Shown here: in pieces, positions 1-5,359 of the stretch | Numbering within the stretch: position 1 is the first letter of the stretch | How the letters are laid out: every line of letters starts with the position of its first letter | Assembly (NCBI GenBank): GCA_012514865.1 | Contig: JAAYZO010000455.1 | Span: 1 to 5,359, forward strand | Origin: Lentisphaerota bacterium | Lineage (GTDB): Bacteria > Verrucomicrobiota > Lentisphaeria > Oligosphaerales > JAFGRS01 | Direction of reading: 5' to 3' | Length of the DNA: 5,359 bases | Made by a program: the position numbers and the translations under genes | The notes under the pieces: model-generated | The model's database searches: none | Told to the model about the DNA's origin: nothing | The model's input: the letters and a program-made list of their open reading frames with translations, nothing else

Positions 1-251
1 CCCAGGGGGACCTTGGCATAGGAGTAGTGCCCGCCGACCATCAGCACCACGGCGTGCAGGGCGATGAAGGTGTAGACCAGCGTCGTCAGGCGGAAGCGCC
101 GGGCGCTGAGCACGAGTACCGGCAGGGCCAGGAGCACCGGGACGGTCTCGAGAAACCAGGTCAGGCGGGTGTCCTGGACATCGATGCCCGACCAGGCCCA
201 GACCGCCACGACCACGGCCAGGAGGACACAGGGATAGCGCCAGGATGACAT
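1..251 (-). CDS. DUF2238 (YjdF-type) inner-membrane protein, N-terminal part, cut by window edge
   Basis: Reading the minus strand from the ATG at 251-249 gives 83 uninterrupted codons that continue past position 1, so only the N-terminal part is present. The translation has three hydrophobic stretches, at about residues 7-20, 33-49 and 56-74, separated by short polar turns such as the basic ARRFR at 50-54. This indicates a polytopic inner-membrane protein. The TWFLETVP segment (31-38) and especially MVGGHYSYAKVPLG (71 onward, at the edge) match from memory the conserved opening of the DUF2238 family (E. coli YjdF type, roughly 200 residues). The biochemical role of that family is not established, so none is assigned. 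The start is supported by a GGAGG six bases upstream. The gene is divergent from the prepilin gene and shares a 160-bp intergenic region with it. Family membership is fairly secure. A functional link to the neighbours is not shown. Confidence 0.8.
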   Translation of the reverse strand, partial: MSSWRYPCVLLAVVVAVWAWSGIDVQDTRLTWFLETVPVLLALPVLVLSARRFRLTTLVYTFIALHAVVLMVGGHYSYAKVPL

Positions 252-257
252 CGGTGG

Positions 258-262
258 CCTCC
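258..262 (-). promoter_or_regulatory. Ribosome binding site of the DUF2238 gene
   Basis: The plus strand reads cctcc here, giving GGAGG on the minus strand with a 6-nt spacer to the ATG at 251-249. This perfect Shine-Dalgarno core fixes the start of the truncated membrane-protein gene. Confidence 0.7.
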
Positions 263-305
263 GGTAGGGTGCCGTGAGCGGTTCATGACGGCTGCACGCT
301 ACGGT

Positions 306-325
306 AACCCCGGCCTGGCCGGGTT
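306..325. repeat. Imperfect palindrome in the divergent intergenic region
   Basis: The sequence AACCCCGGCC-T-GGCCGGGTT is an inverted repeat centred on position 316 with one unpaired C (308 or a neighbour in the C run). As RNA it would form a stem of 7-8 pairs with a 3-5 nt loop. As DNA it could be a dyad operator. It lies between the divergent DUF2238 and prepilin genes, and its right end overlaps the candidate -35 element at 324-329, so binding there could affect prepilin transcription. In such GC-rich DNA a short palindrome can arise by chance, and function is inferred from position only. Confidence 0.4.
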
Positions 326-370
326 GCCATTGGTGTACCGCGGCCTATGGTGTGGTCGTCGGGTTGCCAT
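320..370. repeat. 11-bp direct repeat with 40-bp period upstream of the prepilin gene
   Basis: CGGGTTGCCAT occurs at 320-330 and again, without mismatch, at 360-370. The 40-bp spacing is close to four helical turns, so both copies would lie on nearly the same face of the DNA. A shorter TTGCC core recurs at 384-388, another 20 bp on. The first copy contains the candidate -35 hexamer and the second lies just after the predicted transcription start. Paired sites flanking a promoter are a common operator arrangement. No regulator is encoded in the window, so the function is inference. Confidence 0.45.
324..351 (+). promoter_or_regulatory. Candidate sigma70-like promoter for the prepilin gene
   Basis: TTGCCA at 324-329 matches the -35 consensus TTGACA at 5 of 6 positions. 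TATGGT at 346-351 matches the -10 consensus TATAAT at 4 of 6 positions. The spacer is 16 nt. Transcription would start near 358, leaving a leader of roughly 54 nt before the ATG at 412. The elements stand out in a strongly GC-rich region, but promoter consensus in this lineage is not well known to me, so this is a prediction from sequence alone. Confidence 0.35.
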
Positions 371-396
371 CACGACGTGTCGATTGCCGCACCGTT

Positions 397-401
397 GGAG
401 G
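397..401 (+). promoter_or_regulatory. Ribosome binding site of the prepilin-like gene
   Basis: GGAGG with a 10-nt spacer to the ATG at 412. It decides the start in favour of ATG 412 over the in-frame GTG at 352. That GTG has no such site, overlaps the candidate -10 region, and would put 28 residues before the prepilin cleavage site instead of the usual short basic leader. Confidence 0.65.
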
Positions 402-411
402 ACTGTACGCC

Positions 412-1089
412 ATGGCCAGGGTTTGCCGTCGGGGCTTCACGCTGATCGAGCTGCTGGTGGTCATTGCCATCATCGCCATCCTGGCGGCGATGTTGCTGCC
501 GGCCCTGTCGCGGGCGCGCGAGAAGGCGCGGACCATCTCCTGCATGAACAACGCCAAGCAGATCGGCCTGAGCATCCTGATGTACAATGACGACAACGGC
601 GAGCGCATGATCCCGTCCGCCATGTGGTACATCCCCAACCCCGGCGGCAAGTATTACTCCTGGCCGCAGTTGACCAAACCCTACCTGAACAGCCAGGAGA
701 CCCACACCTGCCCATCCGCGCCGGACTACGTCTGGACCGGCTCCAGCAACGCCACCAGCAGTATCGGCTATGGCTTCGCCGGCCGCAACGGCGGCTACCC
801 GAGCCTCAGCGGCATGGCCCTCGCCCAGATCTCCAAGCCGAGCACCTGCATCATGGTCGGCGATTCGGGACGGCTGACCCTCGGCACGGGCGTCTCGTAC
901 TACATCATCGACTGGAGCCCGGACCAGAGTGATAACGGCGTCCCGCCGGACCCGAACCGCCATGGCCGCGGCGCCAATGTCATCTTCTGCGATGGCCACG
1001 GCGAGTGGCTGTCGATGGGGAAGTACTCGACCTGGGTCACCAGCGCCGGCACCCCGGCGCCGACCCCGAATCTCTGGCTGCCCTACTGA
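412..1089 (+). CDS. Prepilin-like protein with N-terminal cleavage/methylation motif and H-X9-DG C-terminal motif
   Basis: A 225-residue protein. The short basic leader MARVCRRG ends at the type IV prepilin site G8|F9, followed by TLIE with Glu13 at mature position 5. The hydrophobic helix runs from about residue 11 to 31 and continues into a basic amphipathic stretch (SRAREKAR, 33-40). CMNNAKQIGLSILMY (44-58) is typical of this group. Near the C-terminus His184 is followed by nine residues and then Asp194-Gly195, the H-X9-DG signature of a prepilin-like family expanded in Lentisphaerota, Planctomycetota and Verrucomicrobiota. Prepilin peptidase and N-methylation at Phe9 are expected. The mature protein should sit in the inner membrane with a periplasmic globular domain, as type II secretion pseudopilins do. 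Whether these proteins build a pilus, assist secretion or act otherwise is not established. The Cys residues 44, 100, 146 and 193 could form disulfides. The ceramidase-like gene follows after 67 nt on the same strand, so co-transcription is plausible. No prepilin peptidase or secretion ATPase is nearby, so this is a satellite gene, not a main secretion operon. Confidence 0.9.
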   Translation: MARVCRRGFTLIELLVVIAIIAILAAMLLPALSRAREKARTISCMNNAKQIGLSILMYNDDNGERMIPSAMWYIPNPGGKYYSWPQLTKPYLNSQETHTCPSAPDYVWTGSSNATSSIGYGFAGRNGGYPSLSGMALAQISKPSTCIMVGDSGRLTLGTGVSYYIIDWSPDQSDNGVPPDPNRHGRGANVIFCDGHGEWLSMGKYSTWVTSAGTPAPTPNLWLPY

Positions 1090-1095
1090 GCGGCC

Positions 1096-1116
1096 CGCCC
1101 CGTGCCTGGCGGGGCG
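1096..1116 (+). terminator. GC-rich hairpin just after the prepilin stop codon (terminator, attenuator or 3' stabiliser)
   Basis: CGCCCCG (1096-1102) pairs perfectly with CGGGGCG (1110-1116) around a 7-nt loop, giving a 7-bp all-GC stem that begins 7 nt after the stop at 1089. No T-run follows, so it is not a classical intrinsic terminator. It may terminate partially, protect the 3' end of the prepilin mRNA, or reduce read-through into the ceramidase-like gene. Confidence 0.45.
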
Positions 1117-1156
1117 CCATGGCAGGACCTCGGGTCATCGTTCCGGCGGGCGTTGC

Positions 1157-2548
1157 ATGGGGGCCTTCGACATGGACAGCGCGCGGCGGGTGGCGGGTTG
1201 GCGGTTCTGGCGGCGCTGGCTGACGGCCGGCCTCGTGGCGGTCTCCTGCGGCCTGGCCGGCGCTGCCGATCCCGGGCCGCTGCGGGTCGGCCTGTCGACC
1301 GCCGACATCACCCCGGAGGGCCCCGTAGTCATGCGCGGCTTCGGGGCCAGGAAGCGGCCCTCGGAGGGCATTCTGCGGCCGATCCAGGCGCAGTGTGTTG
1401 TCTTTGACAACGGCCACACCCGCGTGGCGCTGATGGCCTTCGACCTCTGCGCCGTGAGCTACAGCCAGCTCATCCGCCTGCGCGGTCTCGCCGAGGCCAG
1501 CGGCATTCCGCCGCAGCACCTCATGGTCAACGCCTCGCACTCGCACTACGGCCCCCACCTGGGCAGCACCCAGCCGCATCCGCAGAATCTCGACTACGAG
1601 GCGCTGTTCACGGCGCGCACGGAGCCCCTCCTGGCGGCGGCCGTGGCCGACCTGCAGCCGGCGGTGCTCGACTACGCGGTCGGGTCCTGCAGCATGGGCA
1701 TCAACCGTCGCCGGGTCAACCCGGACGGCACCTGCAGCGGCATGCGTCCGGAGCCCCGCAAGCCGATCGACCCGGAGGTACCTATCCTGCGGGTACGCGA
1801 TGCCGCGGGGGAGGTCCGCGCGCTGCTTTTCGGTTACGCCTGCCATCCCACGACGCTCACCGGCACGACGCCGACCGGCTTCCAGGTCGGCACCGACTAC
1901 CCGGGCTACGCGCGCGACTGGCTCGCCGCGGCGTACTCGGGCGCGCAGCCGGTATTCTTCCAGGGCTGCGGCGGCGACATCAAGCCCCGCGCGATCCTCG
2001 CCGACGGCCGTTTTGGCGAGGTCCTGCTGCCCCCGGCTGACCTCATCGCCTCGCTGGGTCACGAGCTGGGCCGCGCCGTGGTGGCGGCCTTGGCGGTGCC
2101 GGCCTCGCCGGTACCTCAGGACCGCCCCGCGGACCTGGCGGCGGCGGCAGCGGCGCCGGTGCCCCTGGGCGGCATCGTCGATCTGGTCAATCTGCCGTCC
2201 AAAGAGGACCCCGAGAAGCCCTGTCCGACGCCCTTCCACATGGGCGTCTGGCGGATTGGCGATGTGTACCTCTTCGGCTGCCAGGGCGAGCTGCTCTCGG
2301 CGGTCGGACAGCGCATCAAGAACGACCTCGCGGGCCGGCGCGTCTGGACGAGCGGCTACACGCACTGGGGCGGCGGCTACCTCCCTGACGCGGCAAGCTA
2401 CGCCGAGGGCGGCTACGAGGTCGCCTCGAGCGCCTTCGGCCCCGGCGCCGAGGCGGTCGTGGTGGCAACGGCGCGGCGGCTGGTCGAGGCCCTCGAGGCC
2501 GAGCCGGTCCACGCCGAGCCGATACCGGTCGCGGCGGCGCCGCGGTGA
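1157..2548 (+). CDS. Exported neutral/alkaline non-lysosomal ceramidase-fold hydrolase with altered active-site serine position
   Basis: A 463-residue protein. The N-terminus has a basic region with RR pairs at 10-11 and 19-20, then a hydrophobic core (21-36). It ends in AGAA-D, a plausible signal peptidase I site near residue 36 or 37. Cys31 in AVSC is a weaker lipobox alternative. The mature part opens with VGLSTADITPEGPVVMRGFG (44-63), the characteristic start of the neutral ceramidase N-terminal domain. Other landmarks are NASHSHYGP (125-133, family THTHSGP), YACHPTTL (227-234), GTDYPGYA (245-252), QGCGGDIKP (269-277), GCQGELL (374-380) and WGGGYLP...EGGYE (404-421). Candidate zinc ligands by family comparison are His128 or His130, His230, Glu378 and Tyr408. 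Characterised ceramidases carry a nucleophilic Ser in a GDVSPN motif, whereas here GDIKPR puts Lys276 in that place. A true ceramidase activity is therefore doubtful, and an amide or ester hydrolase of unknown substrate is safer. It lacks the C-terminal immunoglobulin-like domain of the roughly 670-residue Pseudomonas enzyme. An Ala/Pro-rich linker (314-337) separates the two halves. ATG 1172 is an alternative start with GGGGG eight bases upstream. Confidence 0.85.
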   Translation: MGAFDMDSARRVAGWRFWRRWLTAGLVAVSCGLAGAADPGPLRVGLSTADITPEGPVVMRGFGARKRPSEGILRPIQAQCVVFDNGHTRVALMAFDLCAVSYSQLIRLRGLAEASGIPPQHLMVNASHSHYGPHLGSTQPHPQNLDYEALFTARTEPLLAAAVADLQPAVLDYAVGSCSMGINRRRVNPDGTCSGMRPEPRKPIDPEVPILRVRDAAGEVRALLFGYACHPTTLTGTTPTGFQVGTDYPGYARDWLAAAYSGAQPVFFQGCGGDIKPRAILADGRFGEVLLPPADLIASLGHELGRAVVAALAVPASPVPQDRPADLAAAAAAPVPLGGIVDLVNLPSKEDPEKPCPTPFHMGVWRIGDVYLFGCQGELLSAVGQRIKNDLAGRRVWTSGYTHWGGGYLPDAASYAEGGYEVASSAFGPGAEAVVVATARRLVEALEAEPVHAEPIPVAAAPR

Positions 2549-2577
2549 AGGCCGCCGCCAGGCGACACGGCGCACCG

Positions 2578-2595
2578 CCGCCTCACTCGAGGCGG
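2578..2595. terminator. Hairpin at the convergent gene junction, possible bidirectional terminator
   Basis: CCGCCTC (2578-2584) pairs perfectly with GAGGCGG (2589-2595) around a 4-nt loop. The stem contains the TGA stop of the minus-strand GH-like gene (2585-2583) and begins 30 nt after the ceramidase-like stop at 2548. It is therefore at the 3' end of both convergent transcripts, which are separated by only 34 nt. No U-tract follows on either strand, so termination efficiency is uncertain. It could instead block RNA polymerase or exonucleases. Confidence 0.45.
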
Positions 2596-5359
2596 TAGAG
2601 GGCGGTGCTGAAGGGCGCGAGGTCGACCCGCAGTGTCGCGGCGTCGCGCGCCAGGACGGCCCCGCCGAGGGCCTCGCGGACCGTGCACGGCCGCGGCAGA
2701 CGGAGCTCCCCGGCAGCCGGCGCGGCGCCGCTGTGGAGGGCCACCAGGTGGCGGCTGGCGAAGAGCACCTCGGGGCCATCCCAGTAGAGGTGCACCCCCG
2801 CCGCCGCGGCCAGGTTGCGCAGAACGCGCGCCGGCAGGAGCGGCACCGTCGCCAGGACCGAGGTCCAGGCGGTGCCGTCCGCAGCGGTGGCCGTGCGGGC
2901 GCAGACCGCCAGCATGTCGTCGACCGGGCGGCCCTCCAGGACCCAGTGCCCGAGCGGCTCGACTTCCTCACCGCAGGCCTTGGCATCGACATACACCAGC
3001 GGCCAGACCTCGTTGCCGAAGCGCTCCCAGGTGGTGCCCGCGGGGAAAGGCTCCGCGGTCAGGTCCTGATCGCGCCGCAGGCCCTCGAGGGCCGAGTGCG
3101 CCGCCGCGACCGGCCGCCACGACTGGACAGCGCGGCGGTCGAGCCAGCGCACGCCGGGTATGCCCGTCGTCGTCGCGACGTGGGCCGGATCCGGCGAGCG
3201 GTCGGGACCGGCTAGGCCGGGCGCCCAGAGCCAGACGACAGTCCGACCGGAGCCCTTGCAGAGGTCCAGCCAGGCGCGCTCAGTCGGGTCGAGGTAGACC
3301 GGATTGAGAAAGAGGCAGAGCCGGTACTGGTCGAGCAGGCCGCGCTCCTGCAGGACGGGTAGGTCCGCGAGGTTGTAGAGGTCGAAGGGCGCCCCGAGGC
3401 GCTGCATCTGGTCGAGGAAGGTGAAGCGGCCGGCGATGATATTGATGGTCGCGGTGGGGGGAAAGAGATCCTGGGCGGTGAGTGACTCGCCGTGGTAGAA
3501 GACCGCGATCTGCGCTGAGGGCCCGCGCTCGGGTTGGCTGAGGAGGTCACGGTAGAGCCGCCCGAGCTCGCTGGCCAGCTCGGCGATGGCCGGATCGAGG
3601 AACCACTCGCGGGCGCCGGCGCCGCCCTGGCCGCTGGCGAACTCGTACCACCACCAGGCAGCGCCCTTGCTCAGGGCCGCCGCGGCGTCGCGCTGCATAA
3701 CGGCGAGGGTCTCGTCGCGCGAGAAGGTCTTCGGCATGTGCTCGGCGAGGTAGGTCCGCGTGTCCATCTCGTAGATCCAGAGCTTGTTGTGGAGGCGCAG
3801 GCTGTCGGTGATGTTCAGTCCCCAGTAGGGCTCGCCGGCGCGCCGGGCCTCGTTGTACTCGCTGGGGCTGACGAAGAAATCGAGGTCGGGGCAGCGCGCC
3901 GCGGCGGCCACCGCGGTATGGCCATGAAAGCCGGGCACGGCGGTATAGAGCTGGCTGAGGGCATAGCCGTAGAAGCATCCGGTCAGCAGGCGGCCGTCGG
4001 AGGCCTCCTTGATGGCGCGGCCCCAGGCGGCGAAGCTGTCGACCATGGCCTCGGCGAAGCACTGGAAGTAGTCCATCGGGAGGGTGCCGACACCGGGCGT
4101 CAGGGCATCCCGCAGGGAGCCCTCCCCGGGACGCTTGCCGGTCCAGCAGAGCAGGTCGCAGAGCTCGGCGGCGGGGAGGCGTGCCGGGTCGAGGATGTCA
4201 TCGACGTCGACGGCGGGGCGCTGCCAGGCCTGGCGCAGGCGCTCGGGGGTGCCGTAACGCTGCAGGAGGAAGCTGCGGAAGGTCCGCCGTGCCGCCATCG
4301 AGACATCGCCGGCCTCCCAGGCCGCGCGCGGCCGGGCGTCGTAGTTGCCGGCGGCATCGAAGACGAGGTTCCTCTCGTTGCCGCCCCAGTAGTTCTCACC
4401 GGCCCGCCCGGCGAACAGACAGACGCCGATGACATTGCCGGCGTAGGGCTGCTGACGCATATGGCGGACCCATCGCGACAGGGCCGCGGCGCCGTCGCGC
4501 CGCCAGGCCGCCGACATGAAGGTCGGCCGCACCTGGCCGCGGTCGGGCACCTGCATCGCCAGGGGTATGACCAGCGAGCCGCGGCCGCCGAGCATCTGCT
4601 CTGAGGGCTCGTCGAAGAGCCACTCAGGGTCGGGGTCCATGGTCACCGCCGGCAGGAGCCGGATGCGCCCATCCACGGCCACGGCCGCATTCAGGACGCG
4701 GTCGACCTCGCGGAACCACGCCTCTTCATTCGCGGCGCGCTGGCCGGCGGCGTAGACCGGGGTGCCGTCGAGCAGCGGCCGGAAGAGCGTCAGGCCGGTC
4801 TGGGCATAGGCATGCCAGCGGCGCGGGCTGCCGTAGGACGACGACCACAGGATCGGGGGCACGGCCTCGCCGTCGATGCAGAGGGTCGGATTGCCGTCGA
4901 GGGTGCGCACGCGGGAGTCGGGGAAGTCACCGCGGCTGGTCGCGGCGGGCGGATGCTCCCGGAGCACGGGCAGGGCCAGGTGCAGGCCGTAGGCATCGGC
5001 GCGGACGCCGGGCAGGTCGCAGGTGAGGCCGCTGCCGGCCTCCGGGGTAGACAGGGCGATGAGGACCGGCGTGACTGCCGGGGCGTGCTCGGGAAGGGTC
5101 ACGCTCAACTCGAGGTCGTGCTCGCCGGGCGGCCACGCTGCGATGCCGGTCTGCTCGGGGGTGAGGACAGCGCCGCCGAGGTCGTGGTCGTGGTTCTGCC
5201 AGAACGAGCGCTGGCCCAAGAGCGCGACCATGGCGTAGCCGCGGGCGGGCGGGCGCTCGCAGGCGACCCGCAGGCGCACCCGGACCGCCTCGCCGGGGCG
5301 CGCCGGCGAGGGCTCCAGGCTCAGGCCGGTGACCCGGAAGCGGTCCTCGGGGACGACGG
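2583..5359 (-). CDS. Large GH42-like (beta-galactosidase-type) multidomain protein, C-terminal 924 residues; N-terminus outside window
   Basis: The frame is open from the stop at 2585-2583 to the right edge with no break. The GTG at 5279-5277 lies inside a beta-sandwich-like stretch (GLSLEPSPARPGEAVRVRLRV spans it) and is not the start. Numbering from the first complete codon (5357), residues 1 to about 145 look like one or two beta-sandwich domains. LDGNPTLCIDGEAVPPILW (154-172) is the usual entry to a glycoside hydrolase TIM barrel, which extends to about 605. NVIGVCLFAGRAGENYWGG (308-326) offers Glu321 as candidate acid/base. The segment from SPSEYNEARRAGE (497-509) to LHNKLWIYEMDTRT (522-535) offers Glu530 as candidate nucleophile. 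KGAAWWWYEF (564-573) is typical of the last barrel strands. IAVFYHGESL (617-626) begins an alpha/beta region resembling the GH42 trimerisation (glutamine-amidotransferase-like) domain, to about 735. A beta-rich C-terminal domain ends in APFSTALYRLE. It probably hydrolyses a beta-linked glycan, with substrate and exact GH family unknown. Any signal peptide is off-window. Confidence 0.75.
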   Translation of the reverse strand, partial: VVPEDRFRVTGLSLEPSPARPGEAVRVRLRVACERPPARGYAMVALLGQRSFWQNHDHDLGGAVLTPEQTGIAAWPPGEHDLELSVTLPEHAPAVTPVLIALSTPEAGSGLTCDLPGVRADAYGLHLALPVLREHPPAATSRGDFPDSRVRTLDGNPTLCIDGEAVPPILWSSSYGSPRRWHAYAQTGLTLFRPLLDGTPVYAAGQRAANEEAWFREVDRVLNAAVAVDGRIRLLPAVTMDPDPEWLFDEPSEQMLGGRGSLVIPLAMQVPDRGQVRPTFMSAAWRRDGAAALSRWVRHMRQQPYAGNVIGVCLFAGRAGENYWGGNERNLVFDAAGNYDARPRAAWEAGDVSMAARRTFRSFLLQRYGTPERLRQAWQRPAVDVDDILDPARLPAAELCDLLCWTGKRPGEGSLRDALTPGVGTLPMDYFQCFAEAMVDSFAAWGRAIKEASDGRLLTGCFYGYALSQLYTAVPGFHGHTAVAAAARCPDLDFFVSPSEYNEARRAGEPYWGLNITDSLRLHNKLWIYEMDTRTYLAEHMPKTFSRDETLAVMQRDAAAALSKGAAWWWYEFASGQGGAGAREWFLDPAIAELASELGRLYRDLLSQPERGPSAQIAVFYHGESLTAQDLFPPTATINIIAGRFTFLDQMQRLGAPFDLYNLADLPVLQERGLLDQYRLCLFLNPVYLDPTERAWLDLCKGSGRTVVWLWAPGLAGPDRSPDPAHVATTTGIPGVRWLDRRAVQSWRPVAAAHSALEGLRRDQDLTAEPFPAGTTWERFGNEVWPLVYVDAKACGEEVEPLGHWVLEGRPVDDMLAVCARTATAADGTAWTSVLATVPLLPARVLRNLAAAAGVHLYWDGPEVLFASRHLVALHSGAAPAAGELRLPRPCTVREALGGAVLARDAATLRVDLAPFSTALYRLE

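Noticed and set aside
27..248. A 73-codon plus-strand frame at the left end.
   Set aside because: It is a His/Gln/Gly/Asp-rich shadow of the minus-strand DUF2238 gene, which has membrane segments, a conserved motif and a ribosome binding site.
352..411. GTG at 352 as the prepilin start, adding 20 residues.
   Set aside because: It would place the cleavage site after 28 residues, it lacks a ribosome binding site, and it overlaps the candidate -10 element. ATG 412 has GGAGG upstream and gives a typical 8-residue leader.
2138..2158. A short GCG-rich run resembling a microsatellite.
   Set aside because: It encodes an Ala-rich interdomain linker in the ceramidase-like protein, with mixed codons. 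There is no sign of an independent repeat element.
1037..2992. A 651-codon open frame on the minus strand, antisense to the ceramidase-like gene.
   Set aside because: Its translation is Arg/Ala/Pro/Gly-rich low-complexity sequence with no recognisable motif. Long antisense open frames are expected in DNA with this GC bias, and the plus-strand gene has clear family motifs.
1800..3215. A 471-codon plus-strand frame crossing the convergent junction.
   Set aside because: It spans the ends of two well-supported genes in other frames, and its translation is Arg-rich and repetitive. This is an artefact of composition.
3534..4604. A 356-codon open frame on the plus strand, antisense to the GH-like gene.
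   Set aside because: It is rich in Gly, Ala and Glu with no family signature. It is the mirror of a GC-rich codon pattern in a gene whose minus-strand product has an ordered glycoside hydrolase layout.
5277..5279. GTG as the start of the GH-like gene.
   Set aside because: The same frame stays open for 26 more codons to the window edge and encodes sensible beta-sandwich sequence. No Shine-Dalgarno or signal peptide is present at the GTG, so the gene starts outside the window.

Overview
The window is very GC-rich (strong G/C bias at third codon positions on both strands). The most diagnostic gene is a short prepilin-like protein with an N-terminal GFTLIE cleavage/methylation motif and a C-terminal H-X9-DG motif. 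That combination is expanded in the PVC group (Planctomycetota, Lentisphaerota, Verrucomicrobiota), so an uncultured or environmental PVC bacterium is the best guess. This is an inference from protein style, not a phylogenetic placement.

Layout: (a) positions 1-251, minus strand, hold the first 83 codons of a DUF2238/YjdF-type membrane protein that runs off the left edge. (b) Positions 252-411 are a divergent intergenic region with a candidate sigma70-like promoter, an imperfect palindrome, and an 11-bp direct repeat spaced exactly 40 bp. (c) Positions 412-1089, plus strand, encode the H-X9-DG prepilin-like protein. (d) A GC-rich hairpin follows 7 nt after its stop. (e) Positions 1157-2548, plus strand, encode an exported neutral/alkaline-ceramidase-fold hydrolase. 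It keeps the candidate metal ligands but has Lys where characterised ceramidases have the catalytic Ser. (f) A second GC-rich hairpin sits in the tail-to-tail junction. (g) Positions 2583 to the right edge, minus strand, encode the C-terminal 924 residues of a very large GH42-like (beta-galactosidase-type) multidomain protein whose start lies outside the window.

Functionally this looks like accessory catabolic or cell-surface content: a pseudopilin-like surface or secretion component followed by an exported amidase-like hydrolase, facing a large glycoside-hydrolase-like protein. The prepilin and ceramidase-like genes are co-directional with a 67-nt gap and may be co-transcribed. The GH-like gene is convergent and must have its own promoter beyond the right edge. 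No CRISPR array, tRNA, rRNA, transposase or obvious mobile-element boundary is visible. I see no clearly new multi-gene system. The points most worth checking are the changed active-site position of the ceramidase-like protein, the repeat-bearing promoter region, and the unusual acid/base loop of the GH-like protein.
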